From an uncultured Oscillibacter sp. (GTDB lineage Bacteria; Bacillota; Clostridia; Oscillospirales; Oscillospiraceae), in contig NZ_CAJULS010000005.1 of assembly GCF_910587525.1 (NCBI RefSeq), positions 1-49,229 of the forward strand: a stretch of 49,229 nt of DNA. The letters are read 5' to 3'. The notes beneath the pieces are model-generated. The model had not been told where the DNA came from and did not search any database. It worked only from the letters and a program-made list of their open reading frames with translations. Below, piece after piece: positions 1 to 8,242 of the stretch. Position 1 is the first letter of the stretch; every line of letters begins with the position of its first letter. A program made the position numbers and the translations under genes.

Positions 1-2
1 CC

Positions 3-740
3 TCCCGGTGGATTCTGCCGGAGAACAAGGAGATGGCGGAGATCTACGGCTACAACGTTATCGACCCCCTGTCCGTTATGCTGACCCACCTGTCCGAGAC
101 CATCCGGAAGTACGCCCACGAGCTTTTGAACCGGGCGGAGACCATGCAGCTGGTGGAGAACCTGAAGCGGACGGAGCCGGACCTGGTGGAGGAGGCCATA
201 CCCAACGTCGTCACCTATGCCACATTGGAAAAAGTTCTCCGGAACCTCCTGCGGGAGGGCGTGCCCATCAAGGACCTGGGCATTATCCTGGAGACCCTGG
301 TGGACAGTCTCTCTCAGGGGCGGGACATCGACGCCGCCACGGAGCAGGTCCGCGGCGCCCTGGCCCGGACCATCACCCGCCGCTTCTGCGAGGACGGCCA
401 GCTCCGGGTGGTCACCTTGGACGCGGAGGTGGAGAAGAAGATCATCGCCTCCCTGACCCGGAACGAGCAGGGCGTGTATCTGGCCATGGGGCCGGATCTT
501 ATGCAGCAGATCGTAGGCCAGCTGGCAGAGCAGATGCGCAAGTTCAGCGACCTGTCCCAGACGCCCATCATTCTGGTGAGCCAGGTGATCCGCGGTTATT
601 TCAGCAAGATGATTACCCAATTCTATCCCAATGTCTACGTGCTCTCCTTCAATGAGATTACCAGCAACGTCCAGATCCAGGCCCTGGGCAACATCGCTCT
701 GGATGCTCCCACCCGTGAGAGAAAGGCGGTGGGGACATGA
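3..740 (+). CDS. flhA: Flagellar export apparatus protein FlhA, C-terminal part (5' truncated)
   Basis: This is the cytoplasmic C-terminal domain of FlhA, the inner-membrane export-gate protein that docks chaperone-substrate complexes such as FliS, FliT and FlgN at the flagellar type III apparatus. The reading frame is open from the first bases of the window (frame starting at base 3), so the N-terminal membrane half lies to the left. Recognisable family stretches are WILPENKE, YNVIDPLSV with THLSE, the PNVVTYATLEKVLRNLL block, VPIKDLGIILE and the final VLSFNEI near the C-terminus. About 245 residues are present of the usual 680-700. The TGA stop overlaps the ATG of the sigma factor gene by four bases (ATGA), which implies translational coupling. 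The family call is secure; only the missing start is uncertain. Confidence 0.95.
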   Translation, partial: SRWILPENKEMAEIYGYNVIDPLSVMLTHLSETIRKYAHELLNRAETMQLVENLKRTEPDLVEEAIPNVVTYATLEKVLRNLLREGVPIKDLGIILETLVDSLSQGRDIDAATEQVRGALARTITRRFCEDGQLRVVTLDAEVEKKIIASLTRNEQGVYLAMGPDLMQQIVGQLAEQMRKFSDLSQTPIILVSQVIRGYFSKMITQFYPNVYVLSFNEITSNVQIQALGNIALDAPTRERKAVGT

Positions 741-1573
741 GCGAGGCTGCGGCCGCCAGGCAGTATACTGAGCATGAGATCGAGGCTTTGGAGACACAGG
801 AGCTGCTGCGGCTCTATAAGGAGACCGGCAATGAGGAGCTGAAATGGCCTCTGGTCCTGCGATATGAAGGGCTGATCAAGAACGCTGCCATGCAGATTCG
901 CGGGGTTTACAGCAGCTTTGCCCAGATCGACGACATCATCAACGAGGGCATCCTGACGCTGCTGTGGGCGATCGATAAATATGACCCCGATAAGGGGGTC
1001 AAGTTTGAGACCTATGTTTCCAAACGCATCCGGGGCATGGTCATCGACCTGGCCCGGAAGCAGGACTGGATGCCCCGGAATGTCCGCCAGCGGGCAAGGG
1101 AGATCGACATGGCTGCGGCGGAGCTCTCCTCGGAGCTGGGGCGTTACCCAACGGACGGAGAGATCGCGGACCGCCTGGGAGTCTCCACAGAGCGGTACCA
1201 GAAGGACGCCGCCAATGTGGCGTTGAGCAATATCCTCTCCCTGGATATGCTGATGGACACCCGGGAGGATGGCTATCAGCTGGAGCTCCCCTCCAGCGAT
1301 GTCCAGAGCCAGCCGGAGACGGCGCTGCAGGAGCGGGAGATGCAGCGGGCCCTGGCAGCGGGAATCTCCACCCTGCGGAAAAACGAGCAGATTGTCCTCT
1401 CTCTCTACTATGAGAAAAGCCTGCACCTGAAGGAAATTGCCCAGGTGATGGAGCTCAGTGAGCCCCGAATTTCCCAGATACACACCCGGGCCATCCAGAA
1501 GCTGCGCAGCTATATGGAAGCATATATGAACGACAACGGAGAAATCCCGAACGCCAGGAGGAAGAAGGGGTAA
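737..1573 (+). CDS. fliA: Flagellar sigma factor sigma-28 (FliA/SigD/WhiG family)
   Basis: This 278-residue RNA polymerase sigma factor directs transcription of late flagellar and chemotaxis genes. Region 2 is clear: DDIINEGILTLLWAIDKYDP followed by FETYVSKRIRGMVIDLAR, then WMPRNVRQRAREI, the typical sigma-28 region 2/3 junction. Region 4 has the helix-turn-helix LHLKEIAQVMELSEPRISQI. The start is the ATG inside the flhA stop overlap. The next gene follows after 3 bases, so it sits inside the fla/che operon. Its likely targets in this window are the TATT/TAAC-N14-15-G(C/T)CGATA promoters upstream of fliD, flgM and cheA, and its antagonist FlgM is encoded at 26769-27080. Length and domain order match B. 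subtilis SigD. Confidence 0.95.
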   Translation: MSEAAAARQYTEHEIEALETQELLRLYKETGNEELKWPLVLRYEGLIKNAAMQIRGVYSSFAQIDDIINEGILTLLWAIDKYDPDKGVKFETYVSKRIRGMVIDLARKQDWMPRNVRQRAREIDMAAAELSSELGRYPTDGEIADRLGVSTERYQKDAANVALSNILSLDMLMDTREDGYQLELPSSDVQSQPETALQEREMQRALAAGISTLRKNEQIVLSLYYEKSLHLKEIAQVMELSEPRISQIHTRAIQKLRSYMEAYMNDNGEIPNARRKKG

Positions 1574-1576
1574 CAT

Positions 1577-2329
1577 ATGTATAAAGGCTTTTATAATCTC
1601 ACCTCTGCCATGCTGACTCATCAGCAGAACCTGAATGTGGTTGGCAACAACTTGGTGAACATCTCCACAGCCGGGTACAAGCAGCAGCGGTACACGGCCA
1701 CCACTTTCGACGATGTGATGTACAGCCGTGTGGGCAACATCTACAACATCGGTGAGGAGATCGGCCGCCAGAGCTATATCCGGGCTCCCAGCCAGATCTA
1801 CACGGATTACAGCCAGGGTGTTCCGGAGCCCACGGGGCTGCCTCTGGACTTTGCCATCAACGGAGACGGCTTCTTCGCCGTACAGGATGCGGATGGTGAA
1901 ATTGCCTACACCCGGATGGGCAACTTCACTCTGAACGACGAGGGGTACCTGTGTCTCCCGGGCTATGGCCAGGTTTTGGATCCGAACGGACAGCCCATCT
2001 ATCTGGGGACAGATAAAGTCACAGCCACGGAGCAGGGACTGATCTATTACAACGACGGCGGGCTGATCGGCAGACTGGGCGTTTACACTTTTGAGGACAA
2101 CGAGCAGCTGGTCCACAATGATATGGGCCTCTTTACAGGCGAGGGCGCCCAAGCTGCGGAGACCTTTGAGGTCTGGAACGGATACCTGGAGCGGTCCAAC
2201 ACGGACATGGTCAAGCAGATGACGGAGATGATTACCTACCAGCGGGCGCTGCAGAGCGCCGCGCAGATCAGCAGGATCTACAACGAGCTGATGACCAGAA
2301 GCGCCAACGACGTGGGCCGGCTGGTCTGA
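1577..2329 (+). CDS. flgF: Flagellar basal-body rod protein, FlgF/FlgG type (FlhO-like)
   Basis: This 250-residue axial rod protein of the flagellar basal body is exported by the flagellar type III system and polymerises through coiled-coil ends. The N-terminal rod motif is visible as NLNVVGNNLVNISTAGYKQQ. The central FAINGDGFFAVQ signature of FlgF/FlgG/FlgE follows, and the C-terminal coiled coil (LERSNTDMVKQMTEMITYQRA) closes the protein. The ribosome site AAGGGG precedes the ATG. It is the first of two tandem paralogues, which corresponds to flhO-flhP in B. subtilis. The name flgF rather than flgG rests on gene order only, because the two families are hard to separate by eye. Confidence 0.88.
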   Translation: MYKGFYNLTSAMLTHQQNLNVVGNNLVNISTAGYKQQRYTATTFDDVMYSRVGNIYNIGEEIGRQSYIRAPSQIYTDYSQGVPEPTGLPLDFAINGDGFFAVQDADGEIAYTRMGNFTLNDEGYLCLPGYGQVLDPNGQPIYLGTDKVTATEQGLIYYNDGGLIGRLGVYTFEDNEQLVHNDMGLFTGEGAQAAETFEVWNGYLERSNTDMVKQMTEMITYQRALQSAAQISRIYNELMTRSANDVGRLV

Positions 2330-2349
2330 TTTGACTGAGGAGGCTGCCT

Positions 2350-3096
2350 ATGAATCAATCCTTTTTCATCGGTGCGGTGGGCGCCCACCAGCAGCTGAAG
2401 CGGCTGACCGTCCACAGCAACAATATTGCAAACGTCAATACATACGGCTTCAAGGCGGAGAAGAGCCGGTTCACAGCCCTGATGTACGACAACATCCGGG
2501 CTGTCGAGAACGATGAACTGCCCTCCGGCGTGGGCTCGGCCCTGTGGGTCACGGATACGGATTTTTCCACCGGTGCCCCGGTTATTACGGATCGGGATCA
2601 GGACTATATGATTATGGGAGACGGCTTTTTTGCCGTGGTAGACCTGGCCTCCAACGAAGTCTCTCTCACCCGGGACGGCGCCTTTGTTACCTCCGAATTA
2701 CAGCGCGCCAGCGGTGAGGTGGACGATGCGGGCGTGCCCATCATGGAGACGGTCTACTATCTCTCCGACAACCAGGGCCGGTTTGTCCTCAGCCGGAACG
2801 GCGGCATGATCGAGGTGGACGACCATCACGAAGAACAGCCGGTGGGTGTGTTTGACTACATCAACTACAATGGCATGGAGCATATTGACGGCACCCGTTT
2901 TATGGCCGTGGATAAGAACGGGGGAATCCGTCTGAGTGAAAGCCAGGTTGCGCGGGGTGTGCTGGAGCAGTCCAACGCAGATCTTGCGGAGGAGCTCAGC
3001 AAGGTGATCGAAACCCAGCGGGCCTACGGTATGGCGCTGAAGATGGTCCAGACCTCCGATGAGATCGAAACCACCATCAATGGCTTGAGCAGCTGA
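2350..3096 (+). CDS. flgG: Flagellar basal-body rod protein, FlgG type (FlhP-like)
   Basis: This is the second rod protein, 248 residues, directly after the first. The N-terminal motif RLTVHSNNIANVNTYGFKAE, the central MIMGDGFFAVVD box and the C-terminal QSNADLAEELSKVIETQRAY are diagnostic of the distal or proximal rod family. AGGAGG lies a good distance upstream of the ATG, and the 20-base gap to the previous gene indicates co-transcription. Like its neighbour it should be exported by the flagellar apparatus and lacks a cleavable signal peptide. Which of the pair is distal cannot be decided from sequence alone, so the symbol is provisional. Confidence 0.87.
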   Translation: MNQSFFIGAVGAHQQLKRLTVHSNNIANVNTYGFKAEKSRFTALMYDNIRAVENDELPSGVGSALWVTDTDFSTGAPVITDRDQDYMIMGDGFFAVVDLASNEVSLTRDGAFVTSELQRASGEVDDAGVPIMETVYYLSDNQGRFVLSRNGGMIEVDDHHEEQPVGVFDYINYNGMEHIDGTRFMAVDKNGGIRLSESQVARGVLEQSNADLAEELSKVIETQRAYGMALKMVQTSDEIETTINGLSS

Positions 3097-3109
3097 GATA
3101 GGAGGGGCT

Positions 3110-3739
3110 ATGACAATTAAGAATTATGACCAGCTGAGCTCTCTGGAGCTGGATACACTGAAGGAGATCGGCAGCATCGGCACTGGAAATGCCGCCACAT
3201 CCCTGTCCGCCCTGATCGGAAAGCCGGTGCGAATTCAGATGCCGGAAGTCCGCATTATGGGTTATAATGAGGCCATCGAGTGGATTGGCGGCCCTGAGGA
3301 GATCACTGCCGGCGTTCTAGTGGGTATGAGCGGGCAGATCAGCGGCATTATGCTCTCCGTGCAGCAGCTGGAATTTGTGAATCTTGTGCTGGACAGTATG
3401 CTGGGCCAGAGCGTTGGGGATTATATGGAGCTTCAGGAGCTGGAGCACTCGGCCCTGACTGAGGTGGGCAACATTATGATTTCCACCTTCATCAATGCCC
3501 TGAGCGGACTGGCGGGCATTGATATTGAGCTGACGGTTCCTGCTTTCACTGTGGATATGCAGGGCGCCATTATGGCGGTGCCCATGGCGGAGTACGGCGG
3601 GCAGTCCGACTATATCATGACCATTGGCGGGGATTTTGTCTGCAACGGAAAGGAGATCCCCTGCAGGCTGTTGTTATCACCGGATATCCGGTCTCTAAAC
3701 TTTTTACTGAGGAAGCTGGGAGTAGACAGTGGAGAGTAA
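3110..3739 (+). CDS. cheC: Chemotaxis phosphatase CheC
   Basis: CheC (209 residues) dephosphorylates CheY-P and regulates CheD. The family has two quasi-symmetric active sites of the form D/S-xxx-E-xx-N. The second is intact here: S114, E118 and N121 in the segment SALTEVGNIM. In the first site D15 and E19 are present, but the usual Asn is Ser22 (DTLKEIGSIG). The site-1 phosphatase centre may therefore be weakened or lost. GTGNAATSLS and the later P-containing segments match the family, and the length is normal. A good ribosome site (AGGAGGGG) precedes the ATG. The stop codon region overlaps the GTG start of cheD by 11 bases, which fits the known CheC-CheD partnership. Confidence 0.93.
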   Translation: MTIKNYDQLSSLELDTLKEIGSIGTGNAATSLSALIGKPVRIQMPEVRIMGYNEAIEWIGGPEEITAGVLVGMSGQISGIMLSVQQLEFVNLVLDSMLGQSVGDYMELQELEHSALTEVGNIMISTFINALSGLAGIDIELTVPAFTVDMQGAIMAVPMAEYGGQSDYIMTIGGDFVCNGKEIPCRLLLSPDIRSLNFLLRKLGVDSGE

Positions 3740-4208
3740 GATTGCAATCGGCATCGCGGACATGAAAATGGCACAAAACAGCGGAATGCTGATCACCTAC
3801 GCGCTGGGGTCCTGCATCGGGATCTGTCTGTATGACCAGAAAATCAAGCTGGGCGCATTGATCCATATTATGCTGCCGCTGAACATGGAGCCAGGCCGCA
3901 AGAATACGATGAAATATGCCGATACTGGAATACGCGAGACATTGAAGATGATGGAGGCCAAGGGCGCGTCCCGCAGCCGCATTACCGCCAAGATTGCGGG
4001 CGGCGCAAAGATGTTTGAGGTCAAGGGCGGTTCTCTGTCCAATATTGGGCAGCGGAATATTGAGAGCGTACATAACACCCTGAAGCGGGAGGGCGTCAAG
4101 CTTTTGCAGGAGGATGTGGGCGGCACAGTGGCCCGCACACTGCTGTTTGATGTGGGCACCGGCTTAGGCTGTGTCCGCTGCTATGGCAAACCGGAGCATA
4201 TTTTCTAA
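3729..4208 (+). CDS. cheD: Chemoreceptor glutamine deamidase CheD
   Basis: This 159-residue CheD deamidates specific Gln residues on chemoreceptors and binds CheC. The catalytic Cys lies in YALGSCIGICLYD. The conserved His follows in LGALIHIMLPL, and a Thr precedes the Cys (LITYALGSC), so the Cys-His-Thr set seen in CheD is complete. GGAKMF and IGQRN are further family blocks. The start is GTG at 3729, inside the end of cheC; there is no closer in-frame alternative that preserves the conserved N-terminal IGIADMKMA segment. Adjacency to cheC and cheV indicates a functional adaptation module of the B. subtilis type. Confidence 0.93.
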   Translation: MESKIAIGIADMKMAQNSGMLITYALGSCIGICLYDQKIKLGALIHIMLPLNMEPGRKNTMKYADTGIRETLKMMEAKGASRSRITAKIAGGAKMFEVKGGSLSNIGQRNIESVHNTLKREGVKLLQEDVGGTVARTLLFDVGTGLGCVRCYGKPEHIF

Positions 4209-4282
4209 GGAGGGGCTGACCGCACGCGGAGACTGACGCGGCGCCCATCCCAAATACAACCATTGGAAGGAGTGTTCGGAAC

Positions 4283-5212
4283 ATGTTGGAAGAGGATAAA
4301 AGGGGCATTTTGCTGGAGTCCGGCACAAATGAGATCGAGGTCATGCAGTTCACCATCAATAACAGCCTGTACGGCATCAACGTTGCCAAGGTCAAGGAGA
4401 TCATCGTCTCCGCGCCGGTGAAGAGTATGCCCCATGCCCACCCGGCGGTAGAGGGAATCTTCAAACCCCGGGACCTTGTGATCACGGTGGTGGACCTGCC
4501 CAGGTATCTGCTGGGTATCGATACGGAGAAGGGGCCCAAGGATCTATTCATCGTCACCAATTTCAACAAGATGAATATTGCCTTCCGGGTCCACACGGTG
4601 GTTGGTATTAGCCGAATCTCCTGGAAGGACATCCAGAAGCCGGACAAGACCGTGTCCGGGGGGAACGAGGGCGTGGCCACCGGCATCGCCCAGTGCGGCA
4701 GCGACCTTGTCACCATTCTGGACTTTGAGAAGATTGTGGCGGAGATTGCACCGGAGACCACCATCCAGATGTCGGAGATCGATCAGCTGGGTGAGCGCCA
4801 GCGCAGTGACGCGTCCATTTTGGTGGCGGAGGATTCCGTGCTTTTGAGCAAGATGATCGAGGAGGCCCTTCACAAGTCCGGCTATGTCAACACCAGGATG
4901 TTCCCTGATGGGCAGGAGCTGTGGAACTACCTCAACAGTATCCGCGGCGAGAAGCTGAATAAGAGTGTGTCCCTGGTCATCACGGATATCGAGATGCCCC
5001 AGATGGACGGCCACCGGCTGACCAAACTGATCAAGGACGACAAGGAGTTTACACACCTGCCGCTGATCATCTTCTCCTCCCTGATCACTGAGGAGATGCG
5101 CCGTAAGGGCAAGGAACTGGGCGCGGACGAGCAGATGAGCAAGCCGGAGATCGGCCATTTGGTTCGGGTTATAGACCATTTGCTGGATGAGAAAGCCAAG
5201 CAACAAAGGTAA
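4283..5212 (+). CDS. cheV: Chemotaxis coupling protein CheV (CheW domain plus receiver)
   Basis: CheV (309 residues) couples receptors to CheA and adapts through phosphorylation. Residues about 15-165 form a CheW-like domain (VMQFTINNSLYGINVAKVKEI, MPHAHPAVEGIF, DLVITVVDL). Residues about 177-305 form a response-regulator receiver: acidic pair E183/D184 (LVAEDS), phosphoacceptor D235 in LVITDIEMPQMDG, and the conserved Lys in the MSKPE loop near the end. A GGAAGGAG site precedes the ATG. The 74 bases after cheD hold no gene. The domain order is standard, and it is a second coupling protein next to the CheW at 29226-29717. Confidence 0.95.
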   Translation: MLEEDKRGILLESGTNEIEVMQFTINNSLYGINVAKVKEIIVSAPVKSMPHAHPAVEGIFKPRDLVITVVDLPRYLLGIDTEKGPKDLFIVTNFNKMNIAFRVHTVVGISRISWKDIQKPDKTVSGGNEGVATGIAQCGSDLVTILDFEKIVAEIAPETTIQMSEIDQLGERQRSDASILVAEDSVLLSKMIEEALHKSGYVNTRMFPDGQELWNYLNSIRGEKLNKSVSLVITDIEMPQMDGHRLTKLIKDDKEFTHLPLIIFSSLITEEMRRKGKELGADEQMSKPEIGHLVRVIDHLLDEKAKQQR

Positions 5213-5224
5213 AGAAGGGAACTC

Positions 5225-6547
5225 ATGGCTAGTAAATATATTGTAAGGCAGCCAATCAAGGACGTAAGCGGCAAAATCCTGGGCTATGAGATTTTGTACT
5301 ACGGGGAGAATCAGGCCTTCAGCGCGGATAATTCCTCCGCCGGCGATTTTGCCTCCGCTGACACGGTGTACAGCTTTTTGACGCAGAACAGCACCAAGGC
5401 CCTGAAGGGCTCCCTAAATTTCATGACCTTTACCACAGCACTTTTGATGCGGAAGACGCCCCGGCTGTTCGACCGGTCAGAGCTGGTAATTCAGATTGAC
5501 GACAGTGTGATTATTCACCCCCTCTCCATGCGGTTTGTGGATCAGTTTGCCCGTGAGGGGTATAAGATCGCAGTCAACGAGTTTGAGTTTGCTCCCCGTT
5601 ATTTAACGCTGATGGACAGCATTGATTACATCAAGATCAATGCCGAGACCATTTCGCCTGCGTCCATGCGCAATACCATCGAGATCGCCCACAGCATGAA
5701 CAAGAAATGCATTGTCACCAACATCGAGGATGAGGCGGGTTATCAGCAAGCGGTGAACATGGGGGCGGACGCCTTGGAGGGGACGTATGTGGCGGAGCGC
5801 GTGACCACCAAGGTTCACAGCAGCGCCTACCTTCAGAGCAGCTTTTTCCAGCTGATGGTGGCGGTGACCAGAGACGAGCCGGATGTGGATGAGATTGAAC
5901 GGCTGATCTCCATGGATGCCAGCTTGACTTTTGGTCTCTTGAAAATGGCCAACTCCGCGTATTTCGCCCTGCGGCACAGGGCTACCACCATCCATCAGGC
6001 CATCATGACGCTGGGGCTGGGACAGCTGAAACAGTGGATCTACCTGCTGAGCGCCAGCAATATGGATAACACTGACAACAGCGATACGGAGGAGTTCCTG
6101 AAGCTCTCCTTCATGCGGGCGTATTTTTGCAGTGAGCTGATCAAGCACGCCAAGGATATGCCCATCAGCCGGTCTGAGGCCTACCTGATGGGAATGTTCT
6201 CCACACTGAACTACCTGGTGGACGCGCCGCTGGAGGAGATCCTGGAGGAGGTCCCGGTGGCGGACGAGATCAAGGCGGCCCTGATTCGCAAGGAGGGGCG
6301 CTGCGGAAAGCTCTATGAACTGGTCTTAAGCTACGAGACGGCCAACTGGAACGCCATTACCACTTATGCCGAGGAGCTGGGAATTCCCAATCAGGTAATC
6401 ACCAACATTTACTTCACCTGCATGGAGGATGTGAATTTCCTCTGGGACCAGCTGAGCAACGTCTCGCCCAATCAGGAGTCGGAGCCGGATGAAGCGGAAA
6501 CGAAAGCGGCAGATGCTGAACCGGGGATGGCGGAAACCGCTGAGTGA
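5225..6547 (+). CDS. Degenerate EAL domain plus HDOD domain protein (YuxH-like)
   Basis: This 440-residue protein has an EAL-type c-di-GMP phosphodiesterase fold (about 1-200) joined to an HDOD output domain (about 205-400), the YuxH/CdgJ architecture. The EAL domain looks catalytically dead. The signature Glu survives as YEIL, but the metal-binding DDFG is NEFE (IAVNEFEF), the KID motif is KIN, the AEGVE box is TNIED and the QG motif is EG. The HDOD part is recognisable by FGLLKMANSAYFALRH and ITTLGLGQ-like IMTLGLGQLKQW. It probably acts as a protein or ligand scaffold rather than an enzyme. The C-terminal 30 residues are acidic and low-complexity. It is the last gene before the terminator at 6612-6647, so it belongs to the fla/che operon. 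Confidence 0.85.
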   Translation: MASKYIVRQPIKDVSGKILGYEILYYGENQAFSADNSSAGDFASADTVYSFLTQNSTKALKGSLNFMTFTTALLMRKTPRLFDRSELVIQIDDSVIIHPLSMRFVDQFAREGYKIAVNEFEFAPRYLTLMDSIDYIKINAETISPASMRNTIEIAHSMNKKCIVTNIEDEAGYQQAVNMGADALEGTYVAERVTTKVHSSAYLQSSFFQLMVAVTRDEPDVDEIERLISMDASLTFGLLKMANSAYFALRHRATTIHQAIMTLGLGQLKQWIYLLSASNMDNTDNSDTEEFLKLSFMRAYFCSELIKHAKDMPISRSEAYLMGMFSTLNYLVDAPLEEILEEVPVADEIKAALIRKEGRCGKLYELVLSYETANWNAITTYAEELGIPNQVITNIYFTCMEDVNFLWDQLSNVSPNQESEPDEAETKAADAEPGMAETAE

Positions 6548-6611
6548 TGCGTCTGGTGGCGGGCCGCCGGCCGAAGGAAGTTTGTTTCATTTCGAAGTTT
6601 GTTACCAGCAA

Positions 6612-6647
6612 AAAAAGATCCGGCGCCTATGGGTGCCGGATCTTTTT
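6612..6647. terminator. Bidirectional intrinsic terminator
   Basis: A 16-base-pair inverted repeat (6612-6627 with 6632-6647, one G-T wobble) has a 4-base loop (TATG). The A-run at its left edge and T-run at its right edge provide a U-tract on either transcript. It separates the + strand fla/che operon from the convergent ComFB-like gene. Confidence 0.9.
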
Positions 6648-6653
6648 GAAGTT

Positions 6654-7367
6654 TTATCCTCTCCCGTGGTGAGGGGCCTTGGATACAATCTCACAGGCCC
6701 GCATCAGCTGGGTGGTGATGTCGCTGCTGTGCTGTACCTCATAAAAGGTGAGCTTGGGGATCATCTCGCCCTTGCTCATGACCACATATTTGGGCGGCAG
6801 GTGGCTAAGGGTGTAGGCCATGACATCCACCATGCAGTGGTCACAGCAGCACATGCCGGAGGTGCGCATGTACTTTTCCGCTTTCTCCCGTACCAGCACC
6901 TCCATAACATTGACGTAGGTGGGCGGCTCATATTCCTTGCGGGAGGGAATCTCCGCCACAGGCGCGGCAGGCTCTGCCGGCTGGGGCTCGGGCTGGGAGA
7001 TGGGCTGAGACGCAGGCTCCGCGGGCTGAGGTGCTGGTTCAGCCGGCGGCTGGGAGGCAATAGGCGCCGTGCGCGCAGGTTCCGGCGCAGGGGGCGGCGG
7101 AGGAGGTGTTTGGGCGGCAGGCTCCGTTGGGGTCAGGGATGCCTCCAAGGCATCTTTGATCTGGGAGGAGACGGCGGCATCGGCATTGATAGAGGCGATA
7201 ATGGGTGCGATGGGGGCTGCGGCTGGAGCAGGCGTATCCGGAGATGCGGCTACAGAATCCGCCGGTGCCGCCGCAGGGGCGGCGGGCGGCTCTGTGTTCC
7301 GGTTTTTGCTGAGCAGATTCATCACATGGGCGGTCTTGCTGGTCTTGGAATCTTTATTTGAGGCCAT
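6654..7367 (-). CDS. ComFB-like protein with long Pro/Ala-rich N-terminal arm
   Basis: The C-terminal 90 residues (about 147-237) match the ComFB family of late-competence proteins: YVNVMEVLVREK, then a Cys cluster MCCCDHCMVDVMAYTL (C173, C174, C175, C178), then LPPKYVV and a C-terminal helix. Metal binding by the Cys cluster is known for ComFB. Cyanobacterial relatives have been described as cyclic-dinucleotide receptors, so ligand binding is possible but inferred. Residues about 25-145 are a low-complexity Pro/Ala/Gln/Glu linker, far longer than the family's usual 90-100 residues in total. It sits 27 bases downstream of the ParA gene with a good AAAGGAG site, so the two are one operon. It may be a soluble adaptor tethered by a flexible arm. 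The family call is good and the role is unknown. Confidence 0.8.
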   Translation of the reverse strand: MASNKDSKTSKTAHVMNLLSKNRNTEPPAAPAAAPADSVAASPDTPAPAAAPIAPIIASINADAAVSSQIKDALEASLTPTEPAAQTPPPPPPAPEPARTAPIASQPPAEPAPQPAEPASQPISQPEPQPAEPAAPVAEIPSRKEYEPPTYVNVMEVLVREKAEKYMRTSGMCCCDHCMVDVMAYTLSHLPPKYVVMSKGEMIPKLTFYEVQHSSDITTQLMRACEIVSKAPHHGRG

Positions 7368-7394
7368 AGTAACACTCCTTTATGTGTATATAGA

Positions 7395-8174
7395 TTAACG
7401 TTTCTTCCGGCGGGGGAACTTGTCCCCAGCCACGGCGCTGACGATTTTTTGCAGGTCCCGGGCGGAAGTGGCGTCCGGCTTGTAGCTCAGAACACTCTGT
7501 CCATAGGCCGGGGCCATGGCTACGCTGACGCTTCGCCGGATCTTCGCGGAGAACACCTGGCTGTTCAGCTGGTCTGCCACCTGCTCCGCCAGGTCCAAAA
7601 CATCACGGGAGAGAGTGAGGCGGGGATTATACTTGTTGAGCAGAATACCGAGAACCTTCAGACCGGGATTGAAGGAGTTCTGCACCGTCTCGATGATCTC
7701 CTGAATCTGGGAGATGCCCACCAGGCTCAGGATCTCCGCCTCCATGGGGAGGATGATGCCAGTGGAGGCCACGTAGGCGTTGATGGTCAGGATATTCAGG
7801 GAGGGCGGCGTGTCGATGATGATGAAGTCGTAATTGCTCTTGACAGCGTCCAGTTGCTGGGAGAGCATGAATTCCCGCCTGGGGGCGGTGAACTCCACCT
7901 CCGCGGCGGAGAGCAGGATATCCGAGGAGAGGATATCCCCATACTCCGTATGGGCGATGGCCTGCTCAATGGCGCAGTTTCCCTTCAGCACATCGTAGAC
8001 AGTGTAGCCATCGCCGATATCCAGACCCAAGGTGAAGCCCAGGTTGCCCTGTGGGTCCAGATCAACGCCCAGGACCCGGGCGCCCCGCTCATGCAGGCCA
8101 CAGACCAGGGCGGAAACGACGGTGGTCTTTCCTACGCCTCCCTTTTGATTTGTGACAGTGATGATTTGCGTCAA
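7395..8174 (-). CDS. ParA/Soj-family ATPase
   Basis: This 259-residue deviant-Walker ATPase starts with IITVTNQKGGVGKTTVVSAL, carrying both the signature Lys (K11) and the P-loop Lys (K16). It continues with VDLDPQGN and the IIIDTPPSLNILT box. Such proteins position DNA, chemoreceptor arrays or flagella by gradient formation. No ParB gene or parS-like site is visible nearby, so a plasmid or chromosome partition role is not supported here. Location between the fla/che operon and fliD favours positioning of motility or chemotaxis machinery. The start is TTG at 8174, preceded by AAGGGGGA 7 bases upstream; the upstream sequence has no in-frame ATG with a ribosome site. It is followed by the ComFB-like gene. 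It differs from FlhG, which is usually next to flhF. Confidence 0.88.
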   Translation of the reverse strand: MTQIITVTNQKGGVGKTTVVSALVCGLHERGARVLGVDLDPQGNLGFTLGLDIGDGYTVYDVLKGNCAIEQAIAHTEYGDILSSDILLSAAEVEFTAPRREFMLSQQLDAVKSNYDFIIIDTPPSLNILTINAYVASTGIILPMEAEILSLVGISQIQEIIETVQNSFNPGLKVLGILLNKYNPRLTLSRDVLDLAEQVADQLNSQVFSAKIRRSVSVAMAPAYGQSVLSYKPDATSARDLQKIVSAVAGDKFPRRKKR

Positions 8175-8215
8175 AGGTTTTTCCCCCTTACTGTAAAAAC
8201 TATGTGCGGACCTCT

Positions 8216-8242
8216 TATTTTTATTATACTATATGTCGATAA
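8216..8242 (+). promoter_or_regulatory. Candidate sigma-28 promoter upstream of fliD
   Basis: TATT (8216-8219), 15 bases, then GTCGATAA (8235-8242) resembles the sigma-28 consensus TAAA-N15-GCCGATAA. It lies about 110 bases before the fliD start and has the same -35 variant as the cheA promoter at 31864-31890. A TATAAT box on the opposite strand (8223-8228) may serve parA, so the region looks like a divergent double promoter. Confidence 0.55.

Noticed and set aside
635..2152. Long open frame on the - strand opposite the sigma factor and rod gene
   Set aside because: It mirrors the codon pattern of the real + strand genes, has no ribosome site and no recognisable domain.
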